Below, one piece after another: positions 49,330 through 58,466 of a stretch of DNA of 64,000 nucleotides; position 1 is the first letter of the stretch; every line of letters begins with the position of its first letter. The DNA comes from Arthrobacter zhaoxinii. GTDB lineage: Bacteria > Actinomycetota > Actinomycetes > Actinomycetales > Micrococcaceae. Made by a program: the position numbers and the translations under genes. The stretch is taken from the NCBI RefSeq assembly GCF_025244925.1, contig NZ_CP104275.1, positions 2,666,001 through 2,730,000 of the forward strand, in the 5' to 3' direction. Below the pieces are notes generated by a model, which did no database searches, was not told the DNA's origin, and saw only the letters and a program-made list of their open reading frames with translations.

Positions 49330-49361
49330 CCTCCGAGCCTAGCGGAGCCGTGATCCCGGTG

Positions 49362-52300
49362 TCAGTGAGTGCGGTCCTCCTCCGCAGATGATGCCCGGTC
49401 GGGTGCGTCTGTCTCCGATCCGGTTCCCGCACCGCTGCGGGGCTCGGCCGCCGTGCTTCCCGTGCCGGCAGTGGTGTCCGTGGTGTCCGCCTCCGGGTAC
49501 CCGGATGCCGACGGCCCACTCCCCCGGGCCGGCTCCACGGGCGGTGCATACCCGGCCTCCGGAGCAGGCGGCGCGTACCCGAGCCCAGGTGCAGGTGCAG
49601 GTGCAGGTGCAGGTGCAGGTGCAGCGTACCCGGCATCCGGCGAAGTCGGGGCGTACCCGGCACCCGGTGCAGGCGGGGCATATCCGGCACCCGGTGCAGG
49701 CGGGGCATATCCGGTTTCCGGAGCACCCGGAGCATTCCCGGGCGTCGGAGCACCCGGAGCGTATCCGACTTCCGGAGCAGCCGGAGCAGCCGGCGCATAC
49801 GCGGGCGTCGGAGCACCCGGGGCACCCGGAGTACCCGGAGTACCCGGAACATTCCCGGGCTCGTCGGTCCGCACCCGCGTCAGCCGCCAGACGGCCAGGG
49901 CGATCAACCCGATGCCCAGCAGTGCCAGGAGCAGGAAGGTGTAGCCGCGAAGGTACCAAAGCACCGCCAGCACAACACCGGCCGCACCCCACAGGGTGAA
50001 CAGCCTTCTACTGGCGAGGAGACCGAACACCAGAAGTCCGGCGTGTGCCACCAGTGCCCAGAGCTGCCTTCCGCCTCCCCCGAAAATAGCCGTGGTGAGT
50101 CCGCTGGCGGACAGGATGACGGCCGCAACCGCCAGGATCACGGTGCCCCGCTGGTCACGCTTACGCAGGAACTCGTAGGCAGCCAGGCCGGTCAGCACTG
50201 CGGCCCAGTACTGCAGGGACCAGAATCCATTCACGTCACCCAGGACGAGCCAGCTGATTCTCTGCACTGCCAGTGCGGCCACGAGGGCCGCAGCTTGGAC
50301 GGCCGGTTCCCGGAACCGGGCGGGTACTTCGAAGAGCGCAAGCACCACGGCAACAACGACGGTCAGTGATCCGGCTGCAGCAGAGACATCCGGTGCCATT
50401 GCGGGAACGGCAGCAAAGGCCAGCACAAAGGCGGAGGCCGAGCCCAGGATCCTCCGGCGGAGCAGCGACGGCGGCACGGCACCGCGCGCGGCATTGCCGG
50501 GCCCGGACGTTTCGACCTGCTTCAGCGGGGTGGCCAGGCGGACTGCCTGAAGGACGGCCGCGGCGGCCCATATGGGCAGGAGGGACGCGAACCCCGCATC
50601 TTCGATGCCGCCGAGCACAGTATCGGTGAGCCCCTGGAACACGAACATCATCCCGACAACAAGCAGGGGCGGCAGGCCAACCGCCAGCCACGGCTGGCTC
50701 CGGGTGTAGGAGAGAACCAGGAAAACCGCCCCGCCCACTGCGAAGGCTGCCGCCGACAGGAAGCTGTTGTCCCCCGGCGCAGTGGTTACCAGGACCGTCG
50801 CGGTATAGGTGACGGCGATGACAAGCAACGCCGTGCGGGTGGGCTTATCGAGGGACCGGCGGGCTTCCCCCCACAGTGCTGCCACAGCAAGGGCAAGCAG
50901 GAGCGCCCCTGCCGCTCCACGGGCAAGCAGCGGGTCCGGGACGAACCCTCCGCTGCTGAGGACCACCGGCATCGCACCCAGTGCGTATCCGGCGGGATAG
51001 AGAACCCAGGCTGACCGGGGCCCGCCACCGCCGCGCCGGCGCATAAACGCCGCGGACCCGGTGACGAGGAGCAGGAAGAGGTGAAGGGCCACAACGAGGC
51101 GCTGGGTTGTTGGTCCGGCCTGGAAACCGTAATAGAACGGAAGGAGCGCCAGCAACGCGAGGCTCAACCACTGCGACGTTTCCGAATATCCGTGCGAGTC
51201 GAGGCGGCGCTCCAGCAGCGTACGGAGCAGCTGCTGGATCGCCAGCGCCGTTGCGCCGGCGATATAGAGGCCGTGCATGCCGGCTCCAAGATCGGCCGCT
51301 GCAAGGACCGTCAGCACCACCAGAAGCCCCTGTACGCCGAGCAGGTAGAGACCCTTATTCGTCTCTTCCCGCTTCAACGCGAGATACGCCGCGTAGGCCA
51401 AGGCTGCCAGGACCAGCAGTTCGTAGCCGCGCAGCCCCAGGACGCCGGCACCTATGGCTCCGGCGGCAGCAAATCCTGCCAGCGCCGCTACTTCATACCT
51501 GTCGGAAAGCAACAGTGAGGTGGCAGCATTTGCCGCCAGCGCGGTCCACAGCAACACCAGGGTCCAGCCGATCCCCTGCCCTTCGATTCCACGGGAGGCA
51601 ACCGTTGCCAGCAGTGCCACGAGTGCAGCCGCGGTGAGGAACCCGGCAGCCGACGGAAGCGGCTTTCCCCTGCGCACCTGGACGACGGCGGCCAGCTGGC
51701 TGAAGACCGCCACCCCGGCTGCACACAGGAGAAGGAACATCAGCATGCCGCTTTGGGCTGCCTGCGCCTGCAGCCCGAGATATGCCAGGGGAACTCCGGC
51801 GGAGGCGGCCAGCCCGCCCCACCGTGCCCATGATGCCAGGCCCAGCGGTTCCAGCCTCCCGGCAAGGAAAGTCCGCAGCACCTGTCCGACGGCGATTGCG
51901 ACGGCCACGGTGGCGAAGACCGAATGGATGCTTCCGGTGAGATCGGCCGCCACCAGCCCGGCCAGAACAAAGGCAAGAATCTGGGCAGCCAGGAGATAGG
52001 CGCCGCGGAAGGCATTGTTCCGCCCCAGGACGAGGTAGGCACAGTAGCCAAGCGCCGCCAGCACGAGGATCTCGTAGCCCGCCAGTCCCAGTGTCCCCGC
52101 GCCGATGACGGCCGCAGCGGCGAAACCGGCGGGTGCCGCCAGTGCAAGCCAGCTGCGGCGCAGCATCAGCGCGGTAAAGATGTTGACGGCCAGGGCACCC
52201 GCCAGAACAGCCACAGTGGCAATGCCGCTGTTTTCCTCGGCCATCCGCACACCGGCGCTGAGCAGCATTACCAGCGCTGCTGCAACTGCGGTACCAATGG

Positions 52301-55169
52301 CAGCAGTGGATCCGGCAGCGTACGGACCGCCCGCTGGAGGTAGAGTCCCGGCAGCCTTCGGAGCGGAATCGATTCCGGTCCGGTGGAGCGCGCCGAAACC
52401 GATGCGGCCCGCAGCGCCGAGGGTATAGGCCCCCTGAGTGAAGGCCGCAGTCCCGGCACCGATCAGCAGCAGGACAACGCCGGTGTCCGAACGTGCCGCG
52501 GTATAGGTGAGGATGTAGTAGAGCGGCGGCAGCATCCCGAGCAGGGTCAATGCTGTCCACAGGATGGTCCTGGACAAGCCGAAACCGTGAAGCCGGCGGT
52601 CAAAGACGATACGGGCCAGGTGCTGGACAGCCAGACAGACAGCCACGGTGATAAAGATGCCGTGCACGCCGGCACCGAAGTCTGCGGCAACCAGTCCGGT
52701 AAGGACAGTCAGTTGCACCTGGCCTGCCGCTATGTAGTAGCTCCGGTGTGTCCGGGGTGCCAGTTTCCCTGCCTGGACCGCGCAGTAGCAAAGGGCCGCG
52801 GCTGTGAGCAGCTCGTAACCCCTGACGCCGAACACGCCCGCACCGATGAGCGCTGCGGCAGAGAATCCTGCGGGTGCGGCCAGGAGGTACAGTCCGCGGG
52901 GCCGCAGCGCGGAGGTCAGCGCGTTGGAGGCCACAACAGCCCACAGTCCGGCCAGGGTCAGCGCCACGCCGGGCCGCTCCTGGACACTTAGCAACAGGGT
53001 CAGCCCGGCGGCACCGGCAGCTGCTGCGCCGATGGCGGTACCCGGGAACCGTTCGTCCTTTCCGCGCGAGATACGGATAACCGAGACAGTTTGGTTGACC
53101 GCCAGTGCCAGCACGGCGGAGACGAGGGCCCAGGCTGCTGTGTTTGCTCCTGCGGCGCCGGCAAGGGCGGCCAGGACCACCAGGGGTACCAGCAGGACGG
53201 CCGCCGCGCGTGCTGCGAGGACGAACACGGGGCGCGCCTGCGCATCGCTTCGCACAGCGCGGACCACCAGGTAGGCGACGAGGACTGCGGTAGCCGTGAC
53301 TCCCGGCCACAGGGTGCCGCCGGGCACGAGCATGTTGGGAATGAACGCGAGGGCGACGGGTACCACGACGGTGAACTCAAGCCGTCCGCCGAGTTTCCAC
53401 GCGGCAGCCAAATACGTCAGCAGGACCACGACGGCGGTTCCGGCGAAGGCAGCGGAACCACCCGCAGTCTGCCGCTCGGCAAACACATACCAAAGTCCCG
53501 CGGCCAGAGCGGTGCCCGCCTGCAGAATCAGAAGCGCGGCAACATCCACCCGGAAGAATCTGCGGGCCGCCACTTCGGGAGCCACGGCGGGTTTCTTCTT
53601 GAGGCTGACAGTAGCGGCGGGGGCAGGGGCGGGCGGGGACACGGCTGCCGGCGGAGCAGGGGGTGCCGGTGGTGCCGGCGGTAGTGACACCGACTTCCCA
53701 CCGGTGCCTGCAGCAGCTGCGTGCAGAGCGGCATCCGTGCCGGATACCGCTCCTGCTTCCGTCCGCGGACGGTGATCGACTTCCAGCGGCAGGCCGGTGC
53801 TCCTGGCCGCCACCTGCAGCAGGGCGGCGGTACCGTACAGCGGGCGTCGCGCCAGGACCCCCGCGGTCTGGGCGGCGACCTGGACGGCGAAGGCCAGCAG
53901 CGTCAGCTGGCTGCTGTCCGTAAAGGAGTAGAACAGGGACGTGAGCCCCACGGTGCCCGCCGCCCGCAGCCCGTAGCTGTTGACGAGCTGGTTGCGGGTA
54001 GGTCCCTGCCAGAGCATGACCGCGTAGTAAACGGCGAAGGAAAGGAACAGGATGCCCAGCTGCGCCGCGCTCAGCTGCCCGGAGATCTGGACGGAAGCGA
54101 TGGCCGTGGCCGGAACCAGATAACGGTGGGAACGGACAAAGGCATCTACGTAGAGGTTGTTCAACCAGGCGGGACGCCGGATGGCGGCGAGGCTGATCAA
54201 GGTGGCGAGGATAACCGTGAAGAGGAAATACCAGACAATTCCCCAGCGCAGTGCGGCACCGGAAGCAAGACCCGAGGACAGCAGGAAGGTCAGGGCAAGG
54301 TAGGTGACCACCCTGCTCTCGATCTTGGCAGCGGCAAAGGCAAACGCCGCCGTTCCGACCACCGAGGTCACCAGCCAGGCTGCCGGACCGTCAGGCAGCA
54401 CAAAATTGAACAGAGCGAGTCCCACCACGGGGATCAGGGCCAGGCCGGTGCCCGTGAAGGCAACGGCTGCCGGCTTCAGACGCGTGCTGCGGGAGTGTAT
54501 GACCAGTCCGGAAACATAGAAGAGCGCAGTGACGGCAACGACGCCGAAGAAGCGTGCCTCGGCGGGGATGGCCAGGCCAATGAACAGTGCCGCAGCAGCA
54601 ACCAGCAGGAGGCTGGCTGAGTAGAGCGTGATGTTGATGTTGCGCAGGTCCCGCCGGCGCTTCTCTTCCTTCAGCTGTGCTTCGGTCTTGACCGGCGGAG
54701 CCGGCCTGGGGGGAACGGGCCTGGGCTGATCAGCAGCGTTCCGGTGCGAGGTACCCGGTGCCGGGGCAGGGGCTGCCCGCCGCCCGACGGGGACCGGGAC
54801 GGGCTGCGCTGCGGGCATCGGAGCCCGAGGAGCCGCCGGGACGTCACGGGGGGAACCAGTGGGAGCCGTGGGGACGGAGGGTGACGCCGTCCCGGGGCGG
54901 GTCGGGGGTCCCGCAGGAGCGACAGGGGCAGTGAACCCGGAACCGGCCGGCGGGGGCGTAGCCGGGGATGGGTCGGATGCAGGAGCCGAACCAGCGGAGG
55001 ACCGCATTGAGTCGCTGAATCCCGCCCGGTAGCCCTCCTCGTAGATCTGGGCCGGCGGCGGCAGCGGCCTGCCCTGGCTGTCCACGGGCCGGGCAGCCTT
55101 CCTGCCCACCGTCCTGCCGACGAAGAAACTGGCGGTGACCGCGGCCAGGAATATAAGGAAGACCCCCAT
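49362..55169 (-). CDS. Giant multi-pass membrane protein (1935 residues) with internal repeats, function unknown
   Basis: The layout is: membrane helix near residues 3-19; Pro/Ala-rich region 55-160; basic stretch 165-176; a DUF2157-like start NINITLYSASLLLVAAAALF at 178-197; many hydrophobic helices to about 450; a Pro/Ala linker 495-530; then helices almost without break to about 1763. Three related units of 217-247 residues lie at about 720-1395, marked by AGFSAAALIGAGVFGVRGYE (767), AGFAAAAVIGAGTLGLAGYE (1014) and AGFAAAGAIGAGVLGLRGYE (1231). Each is followed about 61 residues later by an AAD...H...LAxxxLR-type segment ending in Trp. The C-terminus (1765-1935) is a Pro/Gly/Ala/Tyr-rich tail with GYAPPAPGA repeats, then an acidic end. 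No catalytic motif was seen. The protein could be a scaffold, channel or cell-envelope factor. GGAAGG precedes the ATG. Confidence 0.85.
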   Translation of the reverse strand: MGVFLIFLAAVTASFFVGRTVGRKAARPVDSQGRPLPPPAQIYEEGYRAGFSDSMRSSAGSAPASDPSPATPPPAGSGFTAPVAPAGPPTRPGTASPSVPTAPTGSPRDVPAAPRAPMPAAQPVPVPVGRRAAPAPAPGTSHRNAADQPRPVPPRPAPPVKTEAQLKEEKRRRDLRNINITLYSASLLLVAAAALFIGLAIPAEARFFGVVAVTALFYVSGLVIHSRSTRLKPAAVAFTGTGLALIPVVGLALFNFVLPDGPAAWLVTSVVGTAAFAFAAAKIESRVVTYLALTFLLSSGLASGAALRWGIVWYFLFTVILATLISLAAIRRPAWLNNLYVDAFVRSHRYLVPATAIASVQISGQLSAAQLGILFLSFAVYYAVMLWQGPTRNQLVNSYGLRAAGTVGLTSLFYSFTDSSQLTLLAFAVQVAAQTAGVLARRPLYGTAALLQVAARSTGLPLEVDHRPRTEAGAVSGTDAALHAAAAGTGGKSVSLPPAPPAPPAPPAAVSPPAPAPAATVSLKKKPAVAPEVAARRFFRVDVAALLILQAGTALAAGLWYVFAERQTAGGSAAFAGTAVVVLLTYLAAAWKLGGRLEFTVVVPVALAFIPNMLVPGGTLWPGVTATAVLVAYLVVRAVRSDAQARPVFVLAARAAAVLLVPLVVLAALAGAAGANTAAWALVSAVLALAVNQTVSVIRISRGKDERFPGTAIGAAAAGAAGLTLLLSVQERPGVALTLAGLWAVVASNALTSALRPRGLYLLAAPAGFSAAALIGAGVFGVRGYELLTAAALCYCAVQAGKLAPRTHRSYYIAAGQVQLTVLTGLVAADFGAGVHGIFITVAVCLAVQHLARIVFDRRLHGFGLSRTILWTALTLLGMLPPLYYILTYTAARSDTGVVLLLIGAGTAAFTQGAYTLGAAGRIGFGALHRTGIDSAPKAAGTLPPAGGPYAAGSTAAIGTAVAAALVMLLSAGVRMAEENSGIATVAVLAGALAVNIFTALMLRRSWLALAAPAGFAAAAVIGAGTLGLAGYEILVLAALGYCAYLVLGRNNAFRGAYLLAAQILAFVLAGLVAADLTGSIHSVFATVAVAIAVGQVLRTFLAGRLEPLGLASWARWGGLAASAGVPLAYLGLQAQAAQSGMLMFLLLCAAGVAVFSQLAAVVQVRRGKPLPSAAGFLTAAALVALLATVASRGIEGQGIGWTLVLLWTALAANAATSLLLSDRYEVAALAGFAAAGAIGAGVLGLRGYELLVLAALAYAAYLALKREETNKGLYLLGVQGLLVVLTVLAAADLGAGMHGLYIAGATALAIQQLLRTLLERRLDSHGYSETSQWLSLALLALLPFYYGFQAGPTTQRLVVALHLFLLLVTGSAAFMRRRGGGGPRSAWVLYPAGYALGAMPVVLSSGGFVPDPLLARGAAGALLLALAVAALWGEARRSLDKPTRTALLVIAVTYTATVLVTTAPGDNSFLSAAAFAVGGAVFLVLSYTRSQPWLAVGLPPLLVVGMMFVFQGLTDTVLGGIEDAGFASLLPIWAAAAVLQAVRLATPLKQVETSGPGNAARGAVPPSLLRRRILGSASAFVLAFAAVPAMAPDVSAAAGSLTVVVAVVLALFEVPARFREPAVQAAALVAALAVQRISWLVLGDVNGFWSLQYWAAVLTGLAAYEFLRKRDQRGTVILAVAAVILSASGLTTAIFGGGGRQLWALVAHAGLLVFGLLASRRLFTLWGAAGVVLAVLWYLRGYTFLLLALLGIGLIALAVWRLTRVRTDEPGNVPGTPGTPGAPGAPTPAYAPAAPAAPEVGYAPGAPTPGNAPGAPETGYAPPAPGAGYAPPAPGAGYAPTSPDAGYAAPAPAPAPAPAPGLGYAPPAPEAGYAPPVEPARGSGPSASGYPEADTTDTTAGTGSTAAEPRSGAGTGSETDAPDRASSAEEDRTH
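49586..49624. repeat. Hexanucleotide tandem repeat (CAGGTG)6.5 in the giant membrane protein gene
   Basis: 39 nt of the 6-bp unit CAGGTG, encoding an Ala-Pro run (PAPAPAPAPAP) in the C-terminal tail. Slippage would change tail length without shifting the frame. A second longer direct repeat of about 30 bp lies just beyond, at roughly 49655-49715, encoding repeated GYAPPAPGA units. Confidence 0.85.
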
Positions 55170-55372
55170 GAAACTGCTACCTTCCGGTTTTGTGCTCGAC
55201 TGGAGACCATCCTAGGGTGCTCCGGCTCACATCCCGGTAACTATTCCGCTCCGATGTGCGCGGTGTTGCCTGCCGGCTGCGTCCTGGTGTCCTGTGCAGG
55301 GACAGTCGCCCGGATGGTGCCGGCCGCCCGCCGGTTTGCCCGCGGGCTGTTCCCGCCGGGATTCCGAACTGC

Positions 55373-55378
55373 TAGCGT
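55373..55378 (+). promoter_or_regulatory. Weak -10 candidate upstream of the shikimate-derived CoA cassette
   Basis: TAGCGT fits TANNNT and lies 53 nt before the ATG of the fusion gene, in the 261-bp gap shared with the divergent giant membrane protein gene. No good -35 box accompanies it. Confidence 0.25.
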
Positions 55379-55430
55379 CGGCGCACGAGATGAGCCGGAG
55401 GCTCCCGACGAACGGAAAGGCCCTGCGGCC

Positions 55431-58400
55431 ATGTATCTTTCGGTCCTGGGAACACACGCGGGCATCACCGGAACGGTGCAGGTCCCCAATTCCAAATACC
55501 ACGCCCACCGGGCCCTCATCCTGGCTTCCCTGGCTCCGGGCACGAGCCGGATTTCGGGGCTCACCGATGCCCGCCATGTGCAGTACACGGTCTCCATGCT
55601 GCGCCAGCTCGGGACCGGAATAGAGGTGCAGGATGACACGTTCATTGTCCACGGCGGCCCCTACACTGCGCGGCGGCCGAGTGTCTCCGCAGGCAGCTCC
55701 GGCACCACCCTGTACTTCATGGCCGGACTCGCGGCGCTCGGGACACGCGACGTCGTCGTCACCGGGCAGAAGTACTTCCAGCGCCGTCCCATCGGTGCGT
55801 TGCTGGCGGCCCTCCGGGACATGGGCGTGGATATCGCTTCGAGTAACGACTGCCCGCCCCTCCGGGTGGCTCACGGGCGGCCGCGCGGCGGCGAAGTCCG
55901 CATATCCGGAACTCTGTCCCAGTGGATCTCCGGCCTGCTCCTGCTGGCACCGTTTGCCCGTTCCGAAACCACGGTGGTGGTGGAAGGCGTACAGAACGAA
56001 ACCAGCTATGTGGACCTGACACTCGCCATGATGGCGCGCTTCGGCCTGCAGGTGGACGCCTCCGCGGACCGTCGGCGCTTTCGCATCCCGCCGGACCAGC
56101 AGGCAGTTCCGGCCGATGTGAGGATGCCCCCGGATATCGGATCCGCCGCTTTCGGCCTGGCCGCAGCAGCCCTGCATCCGGCCGATGTTGCCCTTGCCGG
56201 GCTGCGTTCCACCTCCTCGGCCGGCTCCGACCATCCCGAAGCCGATTTCCTGGACCTTGCCGCCCACATGGGTGTGCCCATGGCCTACGATCCGGCAGCG
56301 GACGCGGTGCGGATCCGCCATCAGGGGCTCACCCTGCAGCCGATCGACGTGGATTGCCGCCGCGTGCCGGACATGCTTCCCGTGCTGACCGTCATGGCCT
56401 GCTTCGCGAAGGGCCGCAGCGTCTTCCGGAACATCGACCACGTGCGGATGAAGGAGTCTGACCGGGTGGCTGCCATGCTGCAGCTGAACTCAATGGGCGC
56501 GGACCTCACCGTGGAGGGTTCCACCCTGGCGATCCGCGGCACCGGCGGCCTGGACGGCGCCGATCTGTCCTCCTTCAACGACCACCGGGTCCTGATGTCC
56601 CTGGCCGTGGCAGCTTCAGCTGCGGAGGGACGCAGCACCCTGACCTATCCCCACGCCTACCGCATCTCCTACCCGGAATATCTGGCCGCCATGACCACTT
56701 TCGGGCTGCGGATGCAGGTCGAAGACGGCGCGATTCGCCGTCCCCTTCCCAGCCGCCCCGCCAGGACGGCAAGGGGGAGCCGGCCCCGGAATTTTGCCGG
56801 GCCGGCTGCTGTGGAAGCCTGCGCCGCCGTGACCGGCGCGGACTGGGTGCGGCGGTGGGCCGCGGAACGGCCCAACGAAACAGCAGTGGTCGACGGCGGC
56901 ACCGGGGCATCGGGGCACCTCACCTGGGCCGAGCTCGACACGCAGGCGGACCGCGTAGCCGCGGCGCTGCTGGCGCTGGGGGTGCGGCCGGGTGACCGGG
57001 TGGCCTTCCAGCTCCCCAACCGAAGCGAATTCGTTGTCCTCACCGTGGCGGTGCTCCGACTCGGCGCCGTCGCCGCGCCGATCATGCCGATCTTCCGGGA
57101 GCGCGAAGTGGCACTGGCACTGCACCGCGCCGCCGCCCGGGTATTTGTCACCGTGGAGGAGTTCCGCGGACGCCTGCCGGCCGAGGAACTCGCCGGCCTC
57201 CTCCGGCGGCCGGACGGAACCGGCGCAGCGCCGCTTGCCCTGGCCCACGTCCTTGTGCTGCGGGAGCCGGCGTCCACCCGTCCTCTCCCCCGCATCAGCG
57301 GCGGCCCGCGGTTCGCCGACTGGGACACGGTCCTGCGGCAGGAGCGCCCCGCGGCAGCACCGGATCCCGGGTCCGCGCCGACTGCCCGGGACGCGGCGCA
57401 GCTGCTGTTCACCTCGGGCACCTCCGGCGAACCCAAGGGCGTGGTGCACCGGCATGGAACACTCAGCCGCGCTGCGGCCATGGAAGCCGTGCACCTGGGG
57501 CTCACCAGCGACGACGCTGTCTTCATTCCATCGCCACTGGCCCACCAAACCGGCTTCCTCTACGGCATGTGGCTCTCATTCGTGCTCGGCTGTCCGCAGA
57601 TCCTGCAGCCGGCCTGGAACCCGGAACGCGCCCTGCAGCTCATGCGCGGCTGGCGGGCCACCTTCGTCCAGGCCGCCACCCCGTTCCTGGCCGATCTGGT
57701 GTCCGCAGTGGACGCGGGCACCCCCGCGCCGCCCACCCTGCGCATCTTCGTCGCCACCGGGGCGGCGGTCCCCCGGCACCTCGCCGAACGTGCCACACGC
57801 ATCTTGGGCGCCGGGATCTGCGGTGCCTTCGGCACCACTGAAACCTGCCTGGGCACCCTGGCCTCGCCCCGGGACGAACCGGTAAAGGTGTGGGGCACCG
57901 ACGGCCGGGAGCTGGCGGGCGTGCGGACCCGGGTGGTCGACGACGACGGCCGCCTCCTGCCGCCCGGGGTGGAAGGCAACTTCGAGCTCAGTTCTCCCAC
58001 GGTCTTTGACGGTTACCTTGACCGCCCGGACTTGACCAAGGAAGTCTTTACCGAAGACGGCTGGTACCGCACCGGCGACACGGCGATCCTCGACGAAGCC
58101 GGGTTCCTGCGCATTACCGGCCGGGTTCGCGACATCATCAACCGCGGAGGGGAGAAAATCCCGGTGGCCGAGATCGAGCAGCTGATCTACCGGCATCCAG
58201 CCGTACGCGACGTTGCCCTGGCCGCCATGCCCGATGAACGCCTCGGCGAGCGGGCCTGCGCCTTCGTGGTCCCGGAACCTGGGAATCGCCCGCTGCTGGC
58301 GGACCTCACCGCGTTCCTCGACCGCCACCATGTCTCAAGGCACTACTGGCCCGAACGCCTTGAGCTGGTCGACGCCCTCCCCCGCAACGCCGTCGGCAAG

Positions 58401-58466
58401 GTGCAGAAGTTCCTGCTGCGGGAAATCACCCGCAGCTTCCCCGCACCGGATCGGAGCAGCCAGTGA
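55431..58466 (+). CDS. EPSP-synthase-like domain fused to an acyl-CoA ligase (AnsJ/AnsK or PlmJK type)
   Basis: 1011 residues in two parts. Residues 1-430 are an AroA (EPSP synthase) fold: VQVPNSKYHAHRALILASL, QRRPIG (117-122), PDIGSAAFGLAAAAL (235 on), MKESDRVAAM (340 on) and FNDHR (382-386). Lys22, Arg27, Arg119, Asp235, Lys341, Arg345 and Arg386 align with catalytic or ligand residues. However Ser23 is Tyr, the SSQ phosphate-site triplet reads LSQ, the Arg/Lys before PY-ID is lost and the Lys411 equivalent is gone, which argues against a 3-phosphate/PEP reaction. Residues 455-1011 are an ANL-superfamily CoA ligase: LLFTSGTSGEPKGVV (P-loop, 658 on), YRTGD, GRVRDIINRGGEKI and the catalytic Lys in NAVGKVQKF. 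The stop overlaps the next gene (GTGA). The start at 55431 is chosen because conserved sequence begins there. Predicted role: activation and dehydration of shikimate on the way to cyclohexanecarboxyl-CoA. Confidence 0.85.
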   Translation: MYLSVLGTHAGITGTVQVPNSKYHAHRALILASLAPGTSRISGLTDARHVQYTVSMLRQLGTGIEVQDDTFIVHGGPYTARRPSVSAGSSGTTLYFMAGLAALGTRDVVVTGQKYFQRRPIGALLAALRDMGVDIASSNDCPPLRVAHGRPRGGEVRISGTLSQWISGLLLLAPFARSETTVVVEGVQNETSYVDLTLAMMARFGLQVDASADRRRFRIPPDQQAVPADVRMPPDIGSAAFGLAAAALHPADVALAGLRSTSSAGSDHPEADFLDLAAHMGVPMAYDPAADAVRIRHQGLTLQPIDVDCRRVPDMLPVLTVMACFAKGRSVFRNIDHVRMKESDRVAAMLQLNSMGADLTVEGSTLAIRGTGGLDGADLSSFNDHRVLMSLAVAASAAEGRSTLTYPHAYRISYPEYLAAMTTFGLRMQVEDGAIRRPLPSRPARTARGSRPRNFAGPAAVEACAAVTGADWVRRWAAERPNETAVVDGGTGASGHLTWAELDTQADRVAAALLALGVRPGDRVAFQLPNRSEFVVLTVAVLRLGAVAAPIMPIFREREVALALHRAAARVFVTVEEFRGRLPAEELAGLLRRPDGTGAAPLALAHVLVLREPASTRPLPRISGGPRFADWDTVLRQERPAAAPDPGSAPTARDAAQLLFTSGTSGEPKGVVHRHGTLSRAAAMEAVHLGLTSDDAVFIPSPLAHQTGFLYGMWLSFVLGCPQILQPAWNPERALQLMRGWRATFVQAATPFLADLVSAVDAGTPAPPTLRIFVATGAAVPRHLAERATRILGAGICGAFGTTETCLGTLASPRDEPVKVWGTDGRELAGVRTRVVDDDGRLLPPGVEGNFELSSPTVFDGYLDRPDLTKEVFTEDGWYRTGDTAILDEAGFLRITGRVRDIINRGGEKIPVAEIEQLIYRHPAVRDVALAAMPDERLGERACAFVVPEPGNRPLLADLTAFLDRHHVSRHYWPERLELVDALPRNAVGKVQKFLLREITRSFPAPDRSSQ

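Noticed and set aside
49586..49715. Possible CRISPR array in the region of short repeats
   Set aside because: The repeats are contiguous without spacers, are multiples of three and encode a low-complexity protein tail.
55170..55430. Extension of the fusion protein to an ATG at 55254
   Set aside because: The extra 59 residues are not conserved-looking and overlap the divergent promoter region; the EPSP-synthase-like fold begins at 55431.
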